A stretch of DNA of 64,000 nucleotides. It comes from Dromiciops gliroides. Lineage: Eukaryota; Chordata; Mammalia; Microbiotheria; Microbiotheriidae. The stretch covers positions 5,218,821 to 5,282,820 of the forward strand of contig NC_057867.1 of NCBI RefSeq assembly GCF_019393635.1, given 5' to 3'. Positions 44,500 through 56,303 of the stretch are shown in pieces (positions within the stretch are counted from its first letter, which is position 1; every line of letters begins with the position of its first letter). The notes below the pieces were generated by a model. The model was not told the DNA's origin. It was given only the letters and a program-made list of their open reading frames with translations, and did not search any database. The position numbers and the translations under genes were made by a program.

Positions 44500-44690
44500 G
44501 AGTGGGAACAGAAATCTGAAGCTGGAAGGACCCTCAAAGGCTGTGATGTCACAGCTAAGGGAACTGAGGCCTACATAGGGGAAGTGACTTGCTCAAGGTC
44601 ACAGACAGTAATCATCAGAAGTAGGATTTATACCCAGGTCCTCCAACTCCAGAGCCAGAGTTCCATTCACCATATCAAACCCTTATTGAA
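44500..44690 (+). repeat. Ther-2/MIR3-type SINE
   Basis: 'GGGAACTGAGGCCTACATAG', 'GTGACTTGCTCAAGGTCACA' and 'AGTTCCATTCACCAT' are in the expected order. Confidence 0.75.
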
Positions 44691-44832
44691 TGAAAACATT
44701 GAGAGACTGAATACTTCTCCTTCCCATAGTCATCCAGGGGGAATGGAAGCCAACTCAGAGATAAATGGGAAGGCCTAATGACTTGAGTCAGGGCAAAGGG
44801 GACACAAACTTAAAAATCAACAGCCACATGAA

Positions 44833-45082
44833 GCTGGATGTGATGGCCCATGCTCAGAGGCCCTGATGCTGCTGCTGCTGTGAAGGTTCACTGAGTTCAG
44901 GAGTTCTGAGCCATGGAAGGACTAAAGCCGAGCAGGGGCCTTCACATCAGCAAGGCCTGGGATGGGAGGGCCACCGGGCTGCCTAAATCAGAGGAGTGAA
45001 GCAACAGTGGCTGGAAAAGCTGAGCAGGTTAACATTGATCAGTATTCAGACCAGCCTGGGCGAGATGGAGAAACAAAGTCTC
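44833..45082 (+). pseudogene. RN7SL pseudogene: 7SL (SRP) RNA pseudogene
   Basis: 7SL is the RNA scaffold of the signal recognition particle. The copy starts GCTGGATGTGATGGCCCATG (7SL: GCCGGGCGCGGTGGCGCGTG), has GAGTTCAGGAGTTCTGAGC (GAGTCCAGGAGTTCTGGGC), CCACCGGGCTGCCTAA (CCACCAGGTTGCCTAA), GAGCAGGTTAACATTGATCAGTA without the CCCGTGC stretch, and ends CCAGCCTGGGCGAGATGGAGAAAC. It therefore contains both the Alu domain ends and the S domain, unlike an Alu/B1 SINE, and is about 250 bp instead of about 300. Divergence and deletions make it non-functional. An A-rich tail (TTCAAAAACCCCAAAA) follows. Confidence 0.85.
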
Positions 45083-45099
45083 TTTCAAAAACCCCAAAA

Positions 45100-46590
45100 T
45101 GAGAACCAATAGGAACCACCAGAGATGTGCTTGTAAGGTACACGGAGAAAGGCTTTTCCTCTAGTCTTTTGTAAATGAGACCTGGTTCCAGAAGCCACAG
45201 TGTTAGTGGAAACAGAGACACACAAGGCTGTATGGGAGCTTCAGAGCTGCATGTAATACAGGATGGCAGATCACGAAAATGATAATGGAATCATGATAAT
45301 GACTCCAATACTGTACCACAAATTGATCTCTATTAGTGGAGGAGAGCGACTGTCCAACAATGACAACCTTCATGATATCAAGGGCAGAATCAGGTGAATA
45401 AGCTAAAGCCCAGGGTTTCACACCATCTCTTATGCTATCACTAGATCTCCAGTGTCTTTCAGTCCCTCTTCAGCATCCCCAAAATATCCCTGAAAAGGTC
45501 CATCCCTCTAAAGGACACACATTCAATCACACCCATGTGCTATCAAGAGGTTCCACTCAACCTCCGTTCAAGGGTTTGGACTATTCATGTGAAAGTTGTG
45601 TGGGTATCAGGCGCTCTCAGGTAGCCACCGAGAGGAAGCCTTGTAGAAACTGTTCATGGGTGGGCTACAGTCATTTCCCCCAAGTTCTTAAGGAAAAGGA
45701 CCTCTTCCCTTCCCCAGCCTCCTTTTCTCTTAAGCTCCCTCACCCCTTCCTTTTTCTCTCCCCTTCCACCCACAACCCACCACCAGGGGCTACATTTTCA
45801 CTCTTTTGAATCTCTCCCCAGTTAGGGGCTTTCCCAGGAGTCCCCTTGGCTCCTCTCACCTCTTTACCCTCACCTGATTTCCTTGGACCAGCTTCCATCT
45901 CTCTGGTCCTGGTGGTGTCTGGTAGGGAGAGCTGATTGATTCCCCCTGGGTGAGGGAATGAAATGAGGGTAACTCGTCAACTCTCCTGAGACCGCTGAGA
46001 TCAGTGACTGCACCAACTAGGTGGTCATTGGGCTCTAACAAGCAAATCTTGTTCTTTGCCAAATCCCCCTCTCTAGCTCAACATTCCAAGCAACTGGCAT
46101 AGCCAAGTGTCTGTGCTCCAATGACTCTAAAGATTCCAGAGCAGAAAACCCAAAGCTCCTGGAGACATCAGATACTTCTACCTGGAAAAGGGGGCCACAG
46201 TTAAAATATACCACGGGACTTCACAGGCCAGCCTTCTCCTGACCAGCAGAGGAAGACCCCTTCATGTTCAAATGCAGACAGAGTGTGCTGAAGAGGAGGA
46301 AGGGAAAAGAGAAGGAAAATGAACAGGAGGGCCTGGGGCTCATGATGCCCTCTCTCTTAACAGGAAGCCTTCGGCCCTCAACACCCAGACACACACACCC
46401 TATAGACACCACACTTCTATTAACGTGGCCTGAGATCACACCAGAGGTTCTGAGCTGCCAGCCCATACCATGGATACATTCTGAGCTTGCAACAGTCGTA
46501 AGAAAACCCTCAAATCTTTGACACAACCTGCAAGTGAGGCAGTTGGTTTCTCTTTTTAAACCCTAGTACAACACTTGACATGCAGTGCTA
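45100..46590. other. Mostly unassigned sequence
   Basis: A minus-strand open stretch at 45856-46062 ends at a donor-like CAG|GTGAGG, but its phase does not match the first SPDYE-like exon and no homologue comes to mind. No other exon is supported. Confidence 0.35.
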
Positions 46591-46599
46591 TTGGGTTGC

Positions 46600-46985
46600 A
46601 TCCAATTGGGTTTGGCTCATCACCCAGGCCTGTTGAGGTCTCTCTGTGTTCTCATTCGGTCACTTAATTTCTGCCTAGCCATCCCTCTCCGCTTTATTTA
46701 CCACCTGCCAATCGCACAGCATGCCTTTCATGCCTTCCTGCATTGATTGAAAATGTCCAGCAGAGAAGGGCTGAGGACAGAGCCCTATAGCACAAGACTC
46801 AAAGCTAGCAGTTACACTACTGATCGACACCAGTCACTCAACCAGCTACCAAGCCAGCTGAAGTCTCCAGCACACATCTCTCTCTCCATCTTTTCTACAG
46901 GGCTGTCACAAGAGCCCCTGTTGAATGCCTCGTTGGAATCCAGATATGCTATGGCTACAGAGAGATAGTCTAGGTCACCCTGTTG
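46600..46985 (+). repeat. CR1/L3-type LINE fragment
   Basis: 'GACAGAGCCCTATAGCACAA', 'GAATGCCTCGTTGGAATCCA' and 'GATATGCTATGGCTACAG' match the conserved end region of CR1/L3. Confidence 0.6.
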
Positions 46986-47091
46986 GGGGAGAAAACAAGG
47001 AAAGGAAGTTAGTTGGGCATGAAAACAAAGGGGCTGAATTAGTTGACCTCTAGGACTCCTGGTAACTCCAGATTCTATGATTTCTGACTTA

Positions 47092-47258
47092 TTCTTTTTT
47101 GTTGTTGTTTGTTTATTTTTTCGGGGCAATGAGGGTTAAGTGACTTGCCCAGGGTCACACAGCTAGTAATTGTCAAGTGTCTGAGGTCGGATTTGAACTC
47201 AGGTCCTCCTGAATCCAAGGCTGGTGCTTTATCCACTGTGCCACCTAGCTGCCCCCAA
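47092..47258 (-). repeat. Short tRNA-derived SINE
   Basis: TTTCTGACTTATTCTT is duplicated at both ends. Confidence 0.94.
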
Positions 47259-47349
47259 TTTCTGACTTATTCTTAGTGAAACCATATGGGCTGGCTCTGA
47301 GTGTTAAACTCTCAGAAAACATACTTAAATTCTAGAATGTAAAAAAATT

Positions 47350-47496
47350 TATTATTTTTTTTGGTGAGGCAGTTGGGGTTAAGTGACTTGCCCAGGGTCA
47401 CACGGCTAGTGTCAAGTGTCTGAGGCTGAATTTGAACTTAGGTCCTCCTGACTCCAGGGCCGGTGCTTTAGCCACTGCACCACCTAGCTGCCCCTA
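47350..47496 (-). repeat. Short tRNA-derived SINE
   Basis: TAAATTCTAGAAT flanks the element. It lies about 90 bases after another copy in the same direction, each with its own target duplication, so they are independent insertions. Confidence 0.94.
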
Positions 47497-47499
47497 AAT

Positions 47500-49045
47500 T
47501 CTAGAATTTTGCAGAAGATGGAAATGAAACTAACCCTATTACAGTCTGTGGAATCTTTTTCCCTTCTTGGGAAGTCGGTATTGCATTTTCTTGTTTCCAG
47601 TCCTTGAAGGGCTCTTTCTTACAGTGGTTCAGTGACTGGACACAGTGGGATGCTGCTTATGGACACTGTATGCCAAGATGCTGAACTCTCTCACACTACC
47701 CCACCAGACTGAGTAAGTTCTACTCAAGTTTTTAGCTCTTTGCCTTCAAGGGCTTAGGGCTAGTCAGTCATTGCCACATTTCCAATCTCCCTGGAGTGGC
47801 ATGTCACAGTTGGCAAGATTCTGAAAAGGTTCATGGATCAGGCCTAATAGCCTCATTTGCCTGGGCTAATGTCCAAAGCCACCTACACCCCAAATGTGGT
47901 GGGCTCCCTTACCCACGGGACTACCTTTCGTCCTGTTTGAGATGAAGCATTACCTCAGCAGAAGCAAGTGGAGAATGTTGAGCTCCTGAAATGACACTAG
48001 GGAGGTTCATGGCTTTTCTCTCAGCCTCCCTCATTCTGAGAGGGAATTGTTTTAGTTTGTGCCCTAGCATGATGACCATGCCCAGTGTCTATTGTTTATA
48101 ATGAGAAGCTGATACCCGTAGCAGTTGAGGAAATGACAATTGACAAGCAAAGCACTATACTGAAGAGATGCCACCCAATGGGCTACACTGCAGCACTAAG
48201 GTGCCCAAGGTTACCAGGAAATAGCGTCTGAGGGGGCTGAATAGCGTTTGAATCTGCCGACTCAAGTTTCTCCTCATCAACTTCAAGTTTGTGTCCAATT
48301 GGATTTAGAGGTGCTGAAAGTCTAACTCCCATGAATACTCCCTGGAACAGACATATTTCCTCCCCTGGAGCAAGTAAAGAGCTTCAGAGCACCTGCCAGT
48401 CACCCTCGAGGCTTGTTCATCGCAGACACTGGCAGAGACTACTTGCTATTCTTCTGAAAGTCGCCTAACCCTAGTGATAACTTCCAATGAGGAGCAGTTT
48501 TGGCTGAGGGAGCTGGATGCAGGGAGCCATGGCTCCCTGTCCTTTACAGTGTCCTTTTAGAAGGCTAAGTGCTTAAAAAGTCTACCTGGCTGCAAACACA
48601 GATGTTACTGAATACCTCTAACAGGGGTCTGAGCACATTACTGCAATACTCAAGAAGAGAGGCTTGCACTATTGTCTCTGGGTTAACATCCTAACTCGGA
48701 TGTCTGCTTGGCTTTGGAAGCCCGATTAGCTCTGGCCTACCCCTTTCAAGCTTTCTTCCTTGTTTCTCTCCTTTGTTCACTCTGTGTTCAAGCCTGTCCT
48801 ACTTGCTGCTTTCTCCACAGGACACTTCACCTCCTGTCTTTGGATTTTCAAAATGTTAGAAAACCAGGCCACAGGAATCCTAGAGCCGACGCCCAGGTTG
48901 TTTTTGTTTTACTCTAAAAGCCTTTTCACTTAATGGGATCAGAATTACCCGTTAACTTGAATGATCGTCTCCAAGAATTTTTCACCAGAGATCTGAAAAG
49001 TACACCCTACTTTTCTCATGTAGTTTTTGTGCTAACCACTTTTAG
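47500..49045. other. No recognisable gene
   Basis: About 1.5 kb of plain sequence. The frame at 48708-48917 is short and unlike any protein I know. Confidence 0.4.
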
Positions 49046-49049
49046 GTGG

Positions 49050-49330
49050 CACATCAATCACCAAGCATTTCTTAGATGCCAATGTGCCCCGGCACAGCAG
49101 TAAGTGCTAGGGGTCCAAATGCAAATGCCTTCAAGGAGTTTAAGCTCCAGGGAATCCTTAAACTGGGAGACAGATTTCAGGGGCCTGTGACGTTTTTTAA
49201 ATTTTTGATAAAAGATGTCCTGGAGGAAGAGAGTTCTAGAAAGGGTTTTGAAAAAGGTAAGGAATATAAATTGTCTTTGGCCAAGAGGAGTTAGATTCAG
49301 GTGAACTACCATAGCCAGAGGAGCCCTCAA
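49050..49330 (-). repeat. L2-end-like fragment
   Basis: 'ACAGCAGTAAGTGCTAGGGG' and 'CTTCAAGGAGTTTAAGCTCC' fit an inverted L2 end. Confidence 0.45.
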
Positions 49331-49399
49331 GAGGTCCTATTTGGTTCCTGGTCACCTCCTATATCCAGAAAAAACCAAGGTGCTGCTGGAGCTGTCTCA

Positions 49400-49615
49400 G
49401 GAATACTTTAGGTATATACATGTATCTGTGAAGCTTTTTTGTATATTCCTTTTTTTTTCTCGGGGCAATGAGGGTTAAGTGACTTGCCCAGGGTCACACA
49501 GCTAGTAAGTGTCAAGTGTCTGAGGCCACATTTGAACTCTGGTCCTCCTGAATCCAGGGCTGGTGCTTTATCCACTGTGCCACCTAGCTGCCCCCTCAGG
49601 AATACTTTAGGGTAA
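49400..49615 (-). repeat. Short SINE with a 3' transduced flank
   Basis: The SINE proper is about 49447-49597. CTCAGGAATACTTTAGG occurs at 49397-49413 and again from 49597, yet about 33 bases of non-SINE text separate the left copy from the poly(T). The extra bases therefore seem to have come along as read-through past the SINE's A-tail. Confidence 0.7.
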
Positions 49616-49773
49616 AAATGTTTACCTGCAGACAAACAGCAGTTCTGAGCTGAGCTAGAGCCCCAACCCATTCTTCAGCTCACCATAACACTTGTTTAAT
49701 CTCACAGATAGCCACTCTTCTTGATCCGGCTCTAATATGCCAAGAACTAAACTATTTCTAGACTGGTCCATTA

Positions 49774-49777
<4 letters not shown>

Positions 49778-49810
<33 letters not shown>
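49778..49810. repeat. (TA)n dinucleotide repeat
   Basis: About sixteen TA units followed by a T-run. Confidence 0.95.
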
Positions 49811-49819
<9 letters not shown>

Positions 49820-49821
49820 TT

Positions 49822-50130
49822 TTAAAGCAAGAAAATCTATACTAGAGATTCCTGATTTCACAGATCATCCTTGACTTCTGGCCTAAAAAGAAAATCCTGT
49901 AGTGGAATGAAGCCAGTGATTGGTGATACGCATTCACTTCAGTGTCCAATATCTAATGAAGACCATGACTTCTCATAAAGTACACCATATCAGAAACTAT
50001 ACCTGAAAGAAACTTTGTCCTTGGGATCTGTGTTCCAACAGGTATTCTTCTCCAACCGATTAGATCCTTCACCTATTAATGAGAAGAGCCATTTCCTGCG
50101 AGATAAGTCACTTGGACTAAAGCAACGATA
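49822..50130. other. No recognisable feature
   Basis: Plain sequence without exons that I can support. Confidence 0.35.
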
Positions 50131-50136
50131 CTACTC

Positions 50137-50292
50137 CTTTTTTTTTTTTTTTTTTTGCGGGGCAATGTGGGTTAAATGACTTGCCCAGGGTCACACAGCT
50201 AGTAAGTGTCAAGTGTCTGAGGCTGGATTTGAACTCAGGTCCTCCTGAATCCAGGGCTGGTGCTTTATCCACTGCGCCACCTAGCTGCCCCG
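50137..50292 (-). repeat. Short tRNA-derived SINE
   Basis: CGATACTACT at both ends. Confidence 0.93.
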
Positions 50293-50344
50293 ATACTACT
50301 TTTAATTCTGTTTTTAAGCAAAGCTTAGATAACTAACCTGGGAA

Positions 50345-50810
50345 AGTATTATAGGAAGGGGAAAAAGAGGAAGGGTGTATAGAGCAGGAAGAAAGATCTG
50401 CAGTTCCCAAGTATTACCGAAAAAACCTGAAAGCACACATTCTGCCACTGACCCACAGGGAACCAGAAAGGCTGAGGAAATGGGGGGTGGGGGAAGGGAA
50501 GGCGGAAAGCGGTGGGGGGGGGGGGAGCCATGGCAAGGAGGAAAAGAAAAAGAGAATGGGGAAAGAGGAGGAAGAAGGGGAGGGGTGGGAGAGGAATGAG
50601 GAGGGAGAGGCAAGGAGAGGAGGGGGGAGGGGCAAAGGGGAGGGATGAGGTAGGAGAGGGGAGGGGGAAGAGTGAGAAGTAGGAATGGGAGGGGCGTTAT
50701 GGAAAGGGAGGAGCAGAGGGGAGGGGAAGGGCAGAGGGAGGAGCGATGAGGTAGGGGAGGGGGAGGGAAGAGGAGCAGAGAGGGAGGGGGAGGCACAGAA
50801 ATGGAGGGAG
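50345..50810. repeat. Purine-rich low-complexity stretch
   Basis: GGGGAGGG/GAGGAA text; a G-run lies near 50513. Complementary Pro/Ser frames are artefacts. Confidence 0.85.
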
Positions 50811-50811
50811 G

Positions 50812-50970
50812 GGGGCAGCTAGGTGGCGCAGTGGATAAAGCACGAGGACCTAAGTTCAAATGCGGTCTCAGACACTTGACACTTACTTGACCCTGGGCAA
50901 GTCACTTGACCTTCATTGCCCCACCAAAAAAAGAAAAAGAAAAGAAAAGTAAAAAGAAAAAAAAAGAAAT
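50812..50970 (+). repeat. Short SINE inside purine-rich DNA
   Basis: Head GGGGGGCAGCTAGGTGGCGC; the 'CACTTACTTGACC' part lacks the usual TAGCTGTGTG. The tail is AAAAAAGAAAAAG. Confidence 0.9.
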
Positions 50971-51129
50971 AGGGGGAAGAGGAACAAGCACGGAGTGAAG
51001 AGGGGGAAGCCCTTTACAAGACTTCAGGAAACAAGCATACATCAAGGGGAGTGGGCTGCAGGTCGTCAGGCCGAGTGCCTCAGACTCCAGCTCAAGTACT
51101 AGGGAACCATTAACAAGAAAGGGAACTGG

Positions 51130-51395
51130 CCTTTCTCCAGAGCCAAGTGTGTGCCACGCACTGTGCTAAGCATTTTTTCCAAGTATCGTCCCATTATTAT
51201 TCATTATACTCACTACCATGAGGATGAAGATAAGATTCTTACCCCCATTTTAAGTAAAGGAAGCTCAAGCAAATCAAATAGAGCTGAGGGGCCTTGCTTA
51301 AGGTCACCCAGCTAGGAAGCATCTGAAGCTGGATTTTAATTTGGAGCCTGCCGGTGCTCTGTGTACTACGGTATCACCTAATTTCCTCTCACAGC
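51130..51395 (-). repeat. MIR-type SINE
   Basis: 'GCACTGTGCTAAGCATTTTT', 'CCCATTTTAAGTAAAGGAAG' and 'AAGGTCACCCAGCTAGGAAG' are the inverted MIR order. Confidence 0.7.
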
Positions 51396-51479
51396 CTCAG
51401 ATTCCCTTCTGCAAGATTGGCTAAGCCTTGCATTTGTGGCTTGGGAGTGGCCTGGTGGTGCAGTGGGTAGCACACCAAA

Positions 51480-52140
51480 GCCTAAACCCGGACTCCAAAC
51501 CCAACCTCACAGCCTCACTCGGAGCCCCTGCCATTCCCGGTCTGGAAAACGAGGATAACGCCAGCCCCCACCCACCCCACCCCGGGCAGCTGCACAATGG
51601 AAATGAGATGCTCGTAGAGCGCCTCCAAACCGCAAAGCCACACGAGCGCTCCCAAGGGAGATGGCGGGGGCTGAGCAAAAACACTTAAAAATTTCGGAGG
51701 GCAACGCTAGGGACCCAGGCCCCACCCGCTATCCACCTCCCCGCCCAGGCCCCTGCCTGGTACCCAGCCAATGCCCATAAGCAGTTGCTTTCTTGGGCCG
51801 ACTCCAGCGCCACCTCCCTCCCTCTCGGCCCATTTACCAGGATCTCGATGCCTCCTCTGTCTGAGGTGCTGAGTCCGATGAAGGCCCACAGGTGACCTTC
51901 GGTCAGCTGCAGCTGGGCTGAAGCTGAGGCGGAGGGCCTTTGGAAAAGGCAATTGCCCGAAAGGATGCCTGGGTACCAAATTAGGCGAGGGCCCGACTCG
52001 AAGCAGGAGAGCGCGAGGCACGCTACCACAAGGTGCAGCTCCTTGTGCGAGTGCTAAAGGAGCAGCACTGAGACTGCGCACTGAGTCACAGGGGGCGGAG
52101 CCTCGTGTTCCCGCTCAAACAGGAGCATGTGACACGATCC
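51480..52140 (-). promoter_or_regulatory. CpG-rich promoter-like region with candidate 5' exon
   Basis: CpG density rises sharply and a GC box (GGGGCGGAGCC) lies at 52092-52102. Minus-strand sequence between about 52060 and 51838 stays open and ends at a donor-like ATCCTG|GTAAAT, but has no early ATG, so it would be a non-coding or partly coding first exon. The nearest minus-strand gene downstream is the SPDYE-like gene about 10 kb away; a link is possible and unproved. Confidence 0.35.
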
Positions 52141-52512
52141 AGGGAGGTGGGGGATGGGCCAGAGCCTGGCGCTGCTACCAGCCTCACAAGCAAATGGGAC
52201 TTAGGGAAAAAGGGAAGGGAGGAGGCAGGGCGCCTGGCTGTGGTGCCCTGGCCCGAAATAAGCCACGCTACCGACACTTTATTAGTCTCTAGTGAAGAAA
52301 TCAGGAGAAGGAGTCGCCTCCCTTCCCCTCCCCCCCTCCCCACCCAGCCACCTTTCCCGCTCAAAGTCAGTAGGCATGCTCAGTAGTGTGCTGAATGGGC
52401 TTGCTGGGGACAGCTTTCCCCTGGTAAAGAAGCAAGGCTCTCATGCCCTTCTTTTGAGCAGGAGTGGAAGCGTGGAAGGGGGGAGGCATCTCCAGGTTCT
52501 TCCTGCCCAAAG

Positions 52513-52592
52513 TGAGGCATGCATGAATGCATGCATGCACGTAAGTTTGCATTCATGCAAACAAGTATGCATTCATGCAAGCAAGCAAGCAA
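52513..52592. repeat. (GCAT)n/(GCAA)n tetranucleotide repeat
   Basis: Imperfect GCAT units pass into GCAA units. Confidence 0.85.
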
Positions 52593-52803
52593 CTACTGGA
52601 GAGAGCCTGCCTGCCATGGGGCGGATGGGAAAAAGATGTGCCCCCTCCCCCCTCCATTCTGGGAAAAGTGTTAGGGGTTGTGGTGGGGGAGGGGCAGGAC
52701 AAGGCAGGCAAGTGCAGTGGTGGGGGCAGGGTCCAGATTTGGGAAAAATATTACCACTGAGATCTTTGTGATAGGTAATTACTGCCAAATAACCATCAAA
52801 AAT

Positions 52804-52970
52804 GGGGGCAGCTAGGTGGCGCAGTGGATAAAGCAACGGACCTGGATTCATGAGGATCTGAGTTCAAATTCACCCTCAAATACTTGACATTTATTAGCAG
52901 TGTGATCCTGGACAAGTCAATTAACCCTAACTTCCCCGCCAAAAAAAAAAAAATACAAACAAAAAACCCA
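52804..52970 (+). repeat. Short tRNA-derived SINE
   Basis: CAAATAACCATCAAAA before and CAAATAACTGTCAAAA after are the target copies, now slightly diverged. Confidence 0.93.
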
Positions 52971-52974
52971 AATA

Positions 52975-53800
52975 ACTGTCAAAATGCAGGGTTCCCAGAG
53001 TTTAACATCTAAGTTTTCTGAGGCATAAGCACAGGCTCAGAGGCCAGAAATGTAACTTTGAACCCCAACTGGGACCCTAACCAAGCTTCTGGAGTTTCCC
53101 TTTAGAAAGACAAAGTCATGCTTTTTGGATCATGGGCTTCCCAAGGGAGAAAGGACCTCTCACACATTAAGCAAGGGAAGGAGCCACAGTTGTAAGGAGA
53201 CATCTCCCTGGAGATCATGACTAAGGTTCCTCCCAGCAGATCCACTTCCCTGGTTTCAAGTCAATGGCCAAGGTTCCCTAATAAATGCTGCTAAAACCTG
53301 CTAGTGCTAAGACTTGATCCACATTTGTAAAGCCAAGAACTTATTTTCTTAGCAGCTTAGGGATGGAAGTTGAAACAAATAGTGACCACAAATCCAGAAT
53401 GTAAAATAAAAATAAAAAGGTCTTTCATACTTCCATCCTACTATATTAACTAAGAGATATTTGAGTATTGCAACAACATGATTTTATACATATATATGTG
53501 TATACATATGGGTATGTAAATGTGCATATATATACATGTACACACATACACATATGCATGCATGTATAGTATATGAATAAGATAATTATGAGACACCAAA
53601 ATTCTGGGTATATTAAATCAATTTTATCAATCACAATCAATAAGAGATTGACCAAAATGGCTCCTTAACCCCTCTACACCCAAGGAGGCTGCATGGCTAC
53701 TCCTTTAGGTTTTTATGCCTTTCAGACAAAAGACAGTCCATTAAACAGCAATGAGATCTAATTGGTTAACTAACTGGAGGTGTGTTTTATTAAAATAAAG
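52975..53800. other. No recognisable gene
   Basis: It includes a TA/TG/CA-rich patch near 53485-53575. Otherwise unassigned. Confidence 0.4.
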
Positions 53801-53805
53801 GAGTA

Positions 53806-53972
53806 GGGGCAGCTAGGTGGTGCAGTGGATAAAGCACGGGCTCTGGATTCAGGAGGATCTGAGTTCAAATCCGGCCTCAGACACTTGACACTTACTAGCT
53901 GTGTGACCCTGGGCAAGTCATTTAACCCCAATTGCCTCACAAAAAAACAAACAAAAAAAACCCAAAATAAAA
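53806..53972 (+). repeat. Short tRNA-derived SINE
   Basis: AAAATAAAGGAGT on both sides. Confidence 0.94.
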
Positions 53973-53974
53973 TA

Positions 53975-55740
53975 AAGGAGTGAGTATCATTTGGATTCAA
54001 AGAATGTAAACACCACCCAAACTGATCAGAGCACGGTAGATTCCACCTGTGTGGGGTCTTGAACAAGAGAGTCCAAATCTCATCATTAAAGAAGGTAAAG
54101 GCTAAAGTAAGGCATCAGTAAGAAGGGGGAAGATTTTAATCTCCCCAAGCTATTGGCCATCGATAATCATTTTTCACATATAAGAGCATTACAGTTTGCC
54201 TCCCACAGTTATAGAAACATGCTATTAAAGGAAGAAGGAGGAACATGGTTATAACAATATCAAGGCTGTCCCTTCTAGGACACAGGCTGGCCTAAATTTA
54301 TCAGAATAAAGCTTCCTTAACTCTGTTTGAGTTCAGGTAAGAGTCATAGTTAACTTTATTTTGGAACAGCCAATCATGCCAGAAAAGTACACATGACAGC
54401 CAGACTCAGGATTGACAAGGTGGGAAATTTTCCTGTTCAGAAAGGAAATAGTACAAAGGGGAAAGTGAGTCAAGGGGATACTGCAACGTCCTTTATAAGC
54501 CTATCTTCTCATCCTTTAAAGATACAGACATTCACCTGTAGCAGTCTCAGACAGAACTCCCTTTGAGCAGCTCATAACATTGCCTTTCAATGAAGGTTAT
54601 TATTGACTTAATAAGAATTCAGACAATTATCAAAACTTGGAACAATACCAAATTATAGTTCCAAGAAACATAACCTAAAATAGCAAGTTTCACTAATGAC
54701 AGCTAGGTACAGTTCTTGTTATAATCTATTATCATTATTATTCTACTAAAGTTAACAATAAAAGTAATCATGTAATAAGCAGATCTTGTCTTACACTTCC
54801 TTTCAAGTTCAAAGACATCCTGAAGCAAAAATCTATCATTAGAATTTAAGAAAATAACAACATTCATACAGTGAAGTCAACATGATAATTCACTCAAAAC
54901 TCAGAAAACCACTGACCACTGTCACTTTCCAGGCTAACAGATATCTATATCTGAAGGTATTGCATATTAACTGCTAGGCATAAATCAAATCTTTAAATCT
55001 GGGTCCAGTTAAGACTAAGTTGGCTTAAAGGTGTAACTTCAGCACATACTATTAAAGGAGAAATTTTATAACTTTTATAATCAGTAGCCAACAATTCATT
55101 ATATATTTTTTTAAATCACTTCATATAAAACAAACTTGCAAGCTCCCTAACTTTGGCTCTGAAACATCCTAGTTTCTCATTAAAACACTGCATTATTTAA
55201 TAATTCCACAATCATCTTTCACCAACTACTTTTCCAGGCTTATAAGATTTTATGACCTTACCCAAACAGAAGGTCCTGAGAAACATGATAAATCCTCAAA
55301 GAATTTCACAAATAAAGAGAAATTACAAGGTCTCTTGTAACTTTCCTAAGTTGTTACTATTCTTTATTTTAAAGCAAAATATATCCAATTGGTGCAAACA
55401 AGTTCAAATGTTATGGAGCTAATAACAACAGAGCTATAAGAAGATCAAATTAGAAACCCATAATTCATCTGAAAGTTTGAAGATTTTTCAGTTTTTACAT
55501 ACCACTTGCTCCATTTTTATCTGAACTCTGTGCCTAATACGGATAAGGTTATCTATAAGCTGAAGAAAGAATCCATGAAAGCCTGACTTGTAAAATGAGT
55601 CCTTCTGTTTCAATATTATCAGATAGAGATTTCAAAATTGGGGGAAAACAAGATTAAAAACTTTCTTTACAGTTATTAATGCAATTTTATATGTAAAATC
55701 CTTAATCCAAGTTTGAGAATTTATTACTTAAAACATAACC
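53975..55740. other. AT-rich stretch without recognised features
   Basis: About 1.8 kb of low-GC DNA with frames all shorter than 60 codons. It could be old retrovirus or LINE debris, but no diagnostic block is visible. Confidence 0.4.
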
Positions 55741-55745
55741 AAAGT

Positions 55746-55895
55746 GGGGCAGCTATGTGGTGCAGTGGATAGAGCACCGGCCCTGGAGTCAGGAGGACCT
55801 GAGTTCAAATCTGGCCTCAGACACTTGACACTAGCTTTGTGACCCTGGGCAAGTCACTTAACCCGAATTGCCTCACTAAAAAAATTTAAAAAAAA
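55746..55895 (+). repeat. Short SINE abutting the L1
   Basis: Head GGGGCAGCTATGTGGTGCAG; 'ACTTGACACTAGCTTTGTG' lacks a few central bases. L1 text starts right after its A-tail. Confidence 0.92.
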
Positions 55896-56155
55896 AAGAA
55901 AGGAGTAAACTCACCACCAATGAGGAGGAAATTAAGACAACTATTAGGAACTTTTTTGCCCAATTATATGCCAATAAATTTGACAATCTAAATGAAATAG
56001 ATGAATATATATACAAAAATATAAATCATCCAGATTAGCAGGAGAAATAAACTATTTAAATAACTCGATTTTAGAAAAAGAAGTTGAATAAGTCATCAAT
56101 GAACTTCCTAAATAAAAGTCCCCAGGACCAGATGGATTCACAAGTGAATTATACT

Positions 56156-56303
56156 GGAAGCAGCTAGGTGGCACAGTGGCTAAAGCACTGACCCTGGATT
56201 CAGGAGGACCCAAGTTCAAAACCGGCCTCAGACACTTGACACTTACTAGCTGTGTGACCCTAGGCAAGTCACTTAACCCTAATTGCCTTGCAAAAAAAAT
56301 TTT
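56156..56303 (+). repeat. Short SINE nested in L1 copy 1
   Basis: AAGTGAATTATAC before and AAGTGAATTCTAC after show that it entered the L1 ORF2 sequence. Confidence 0.94.

Noticed and set aside
45856-46062. Possible exon ending at CAG|GTGAGG
   Set aside because: Its phase does not fit the recognised SPDYE-like exon, the acceptor is weak, and no homologue is recognised.
51685-52081. Two overlapping minus-strand frames at the CpG-rich region
   Set aside because: Neither begins with ATG and neither resembles a known protein; kept only as a possible non-coding first exon.
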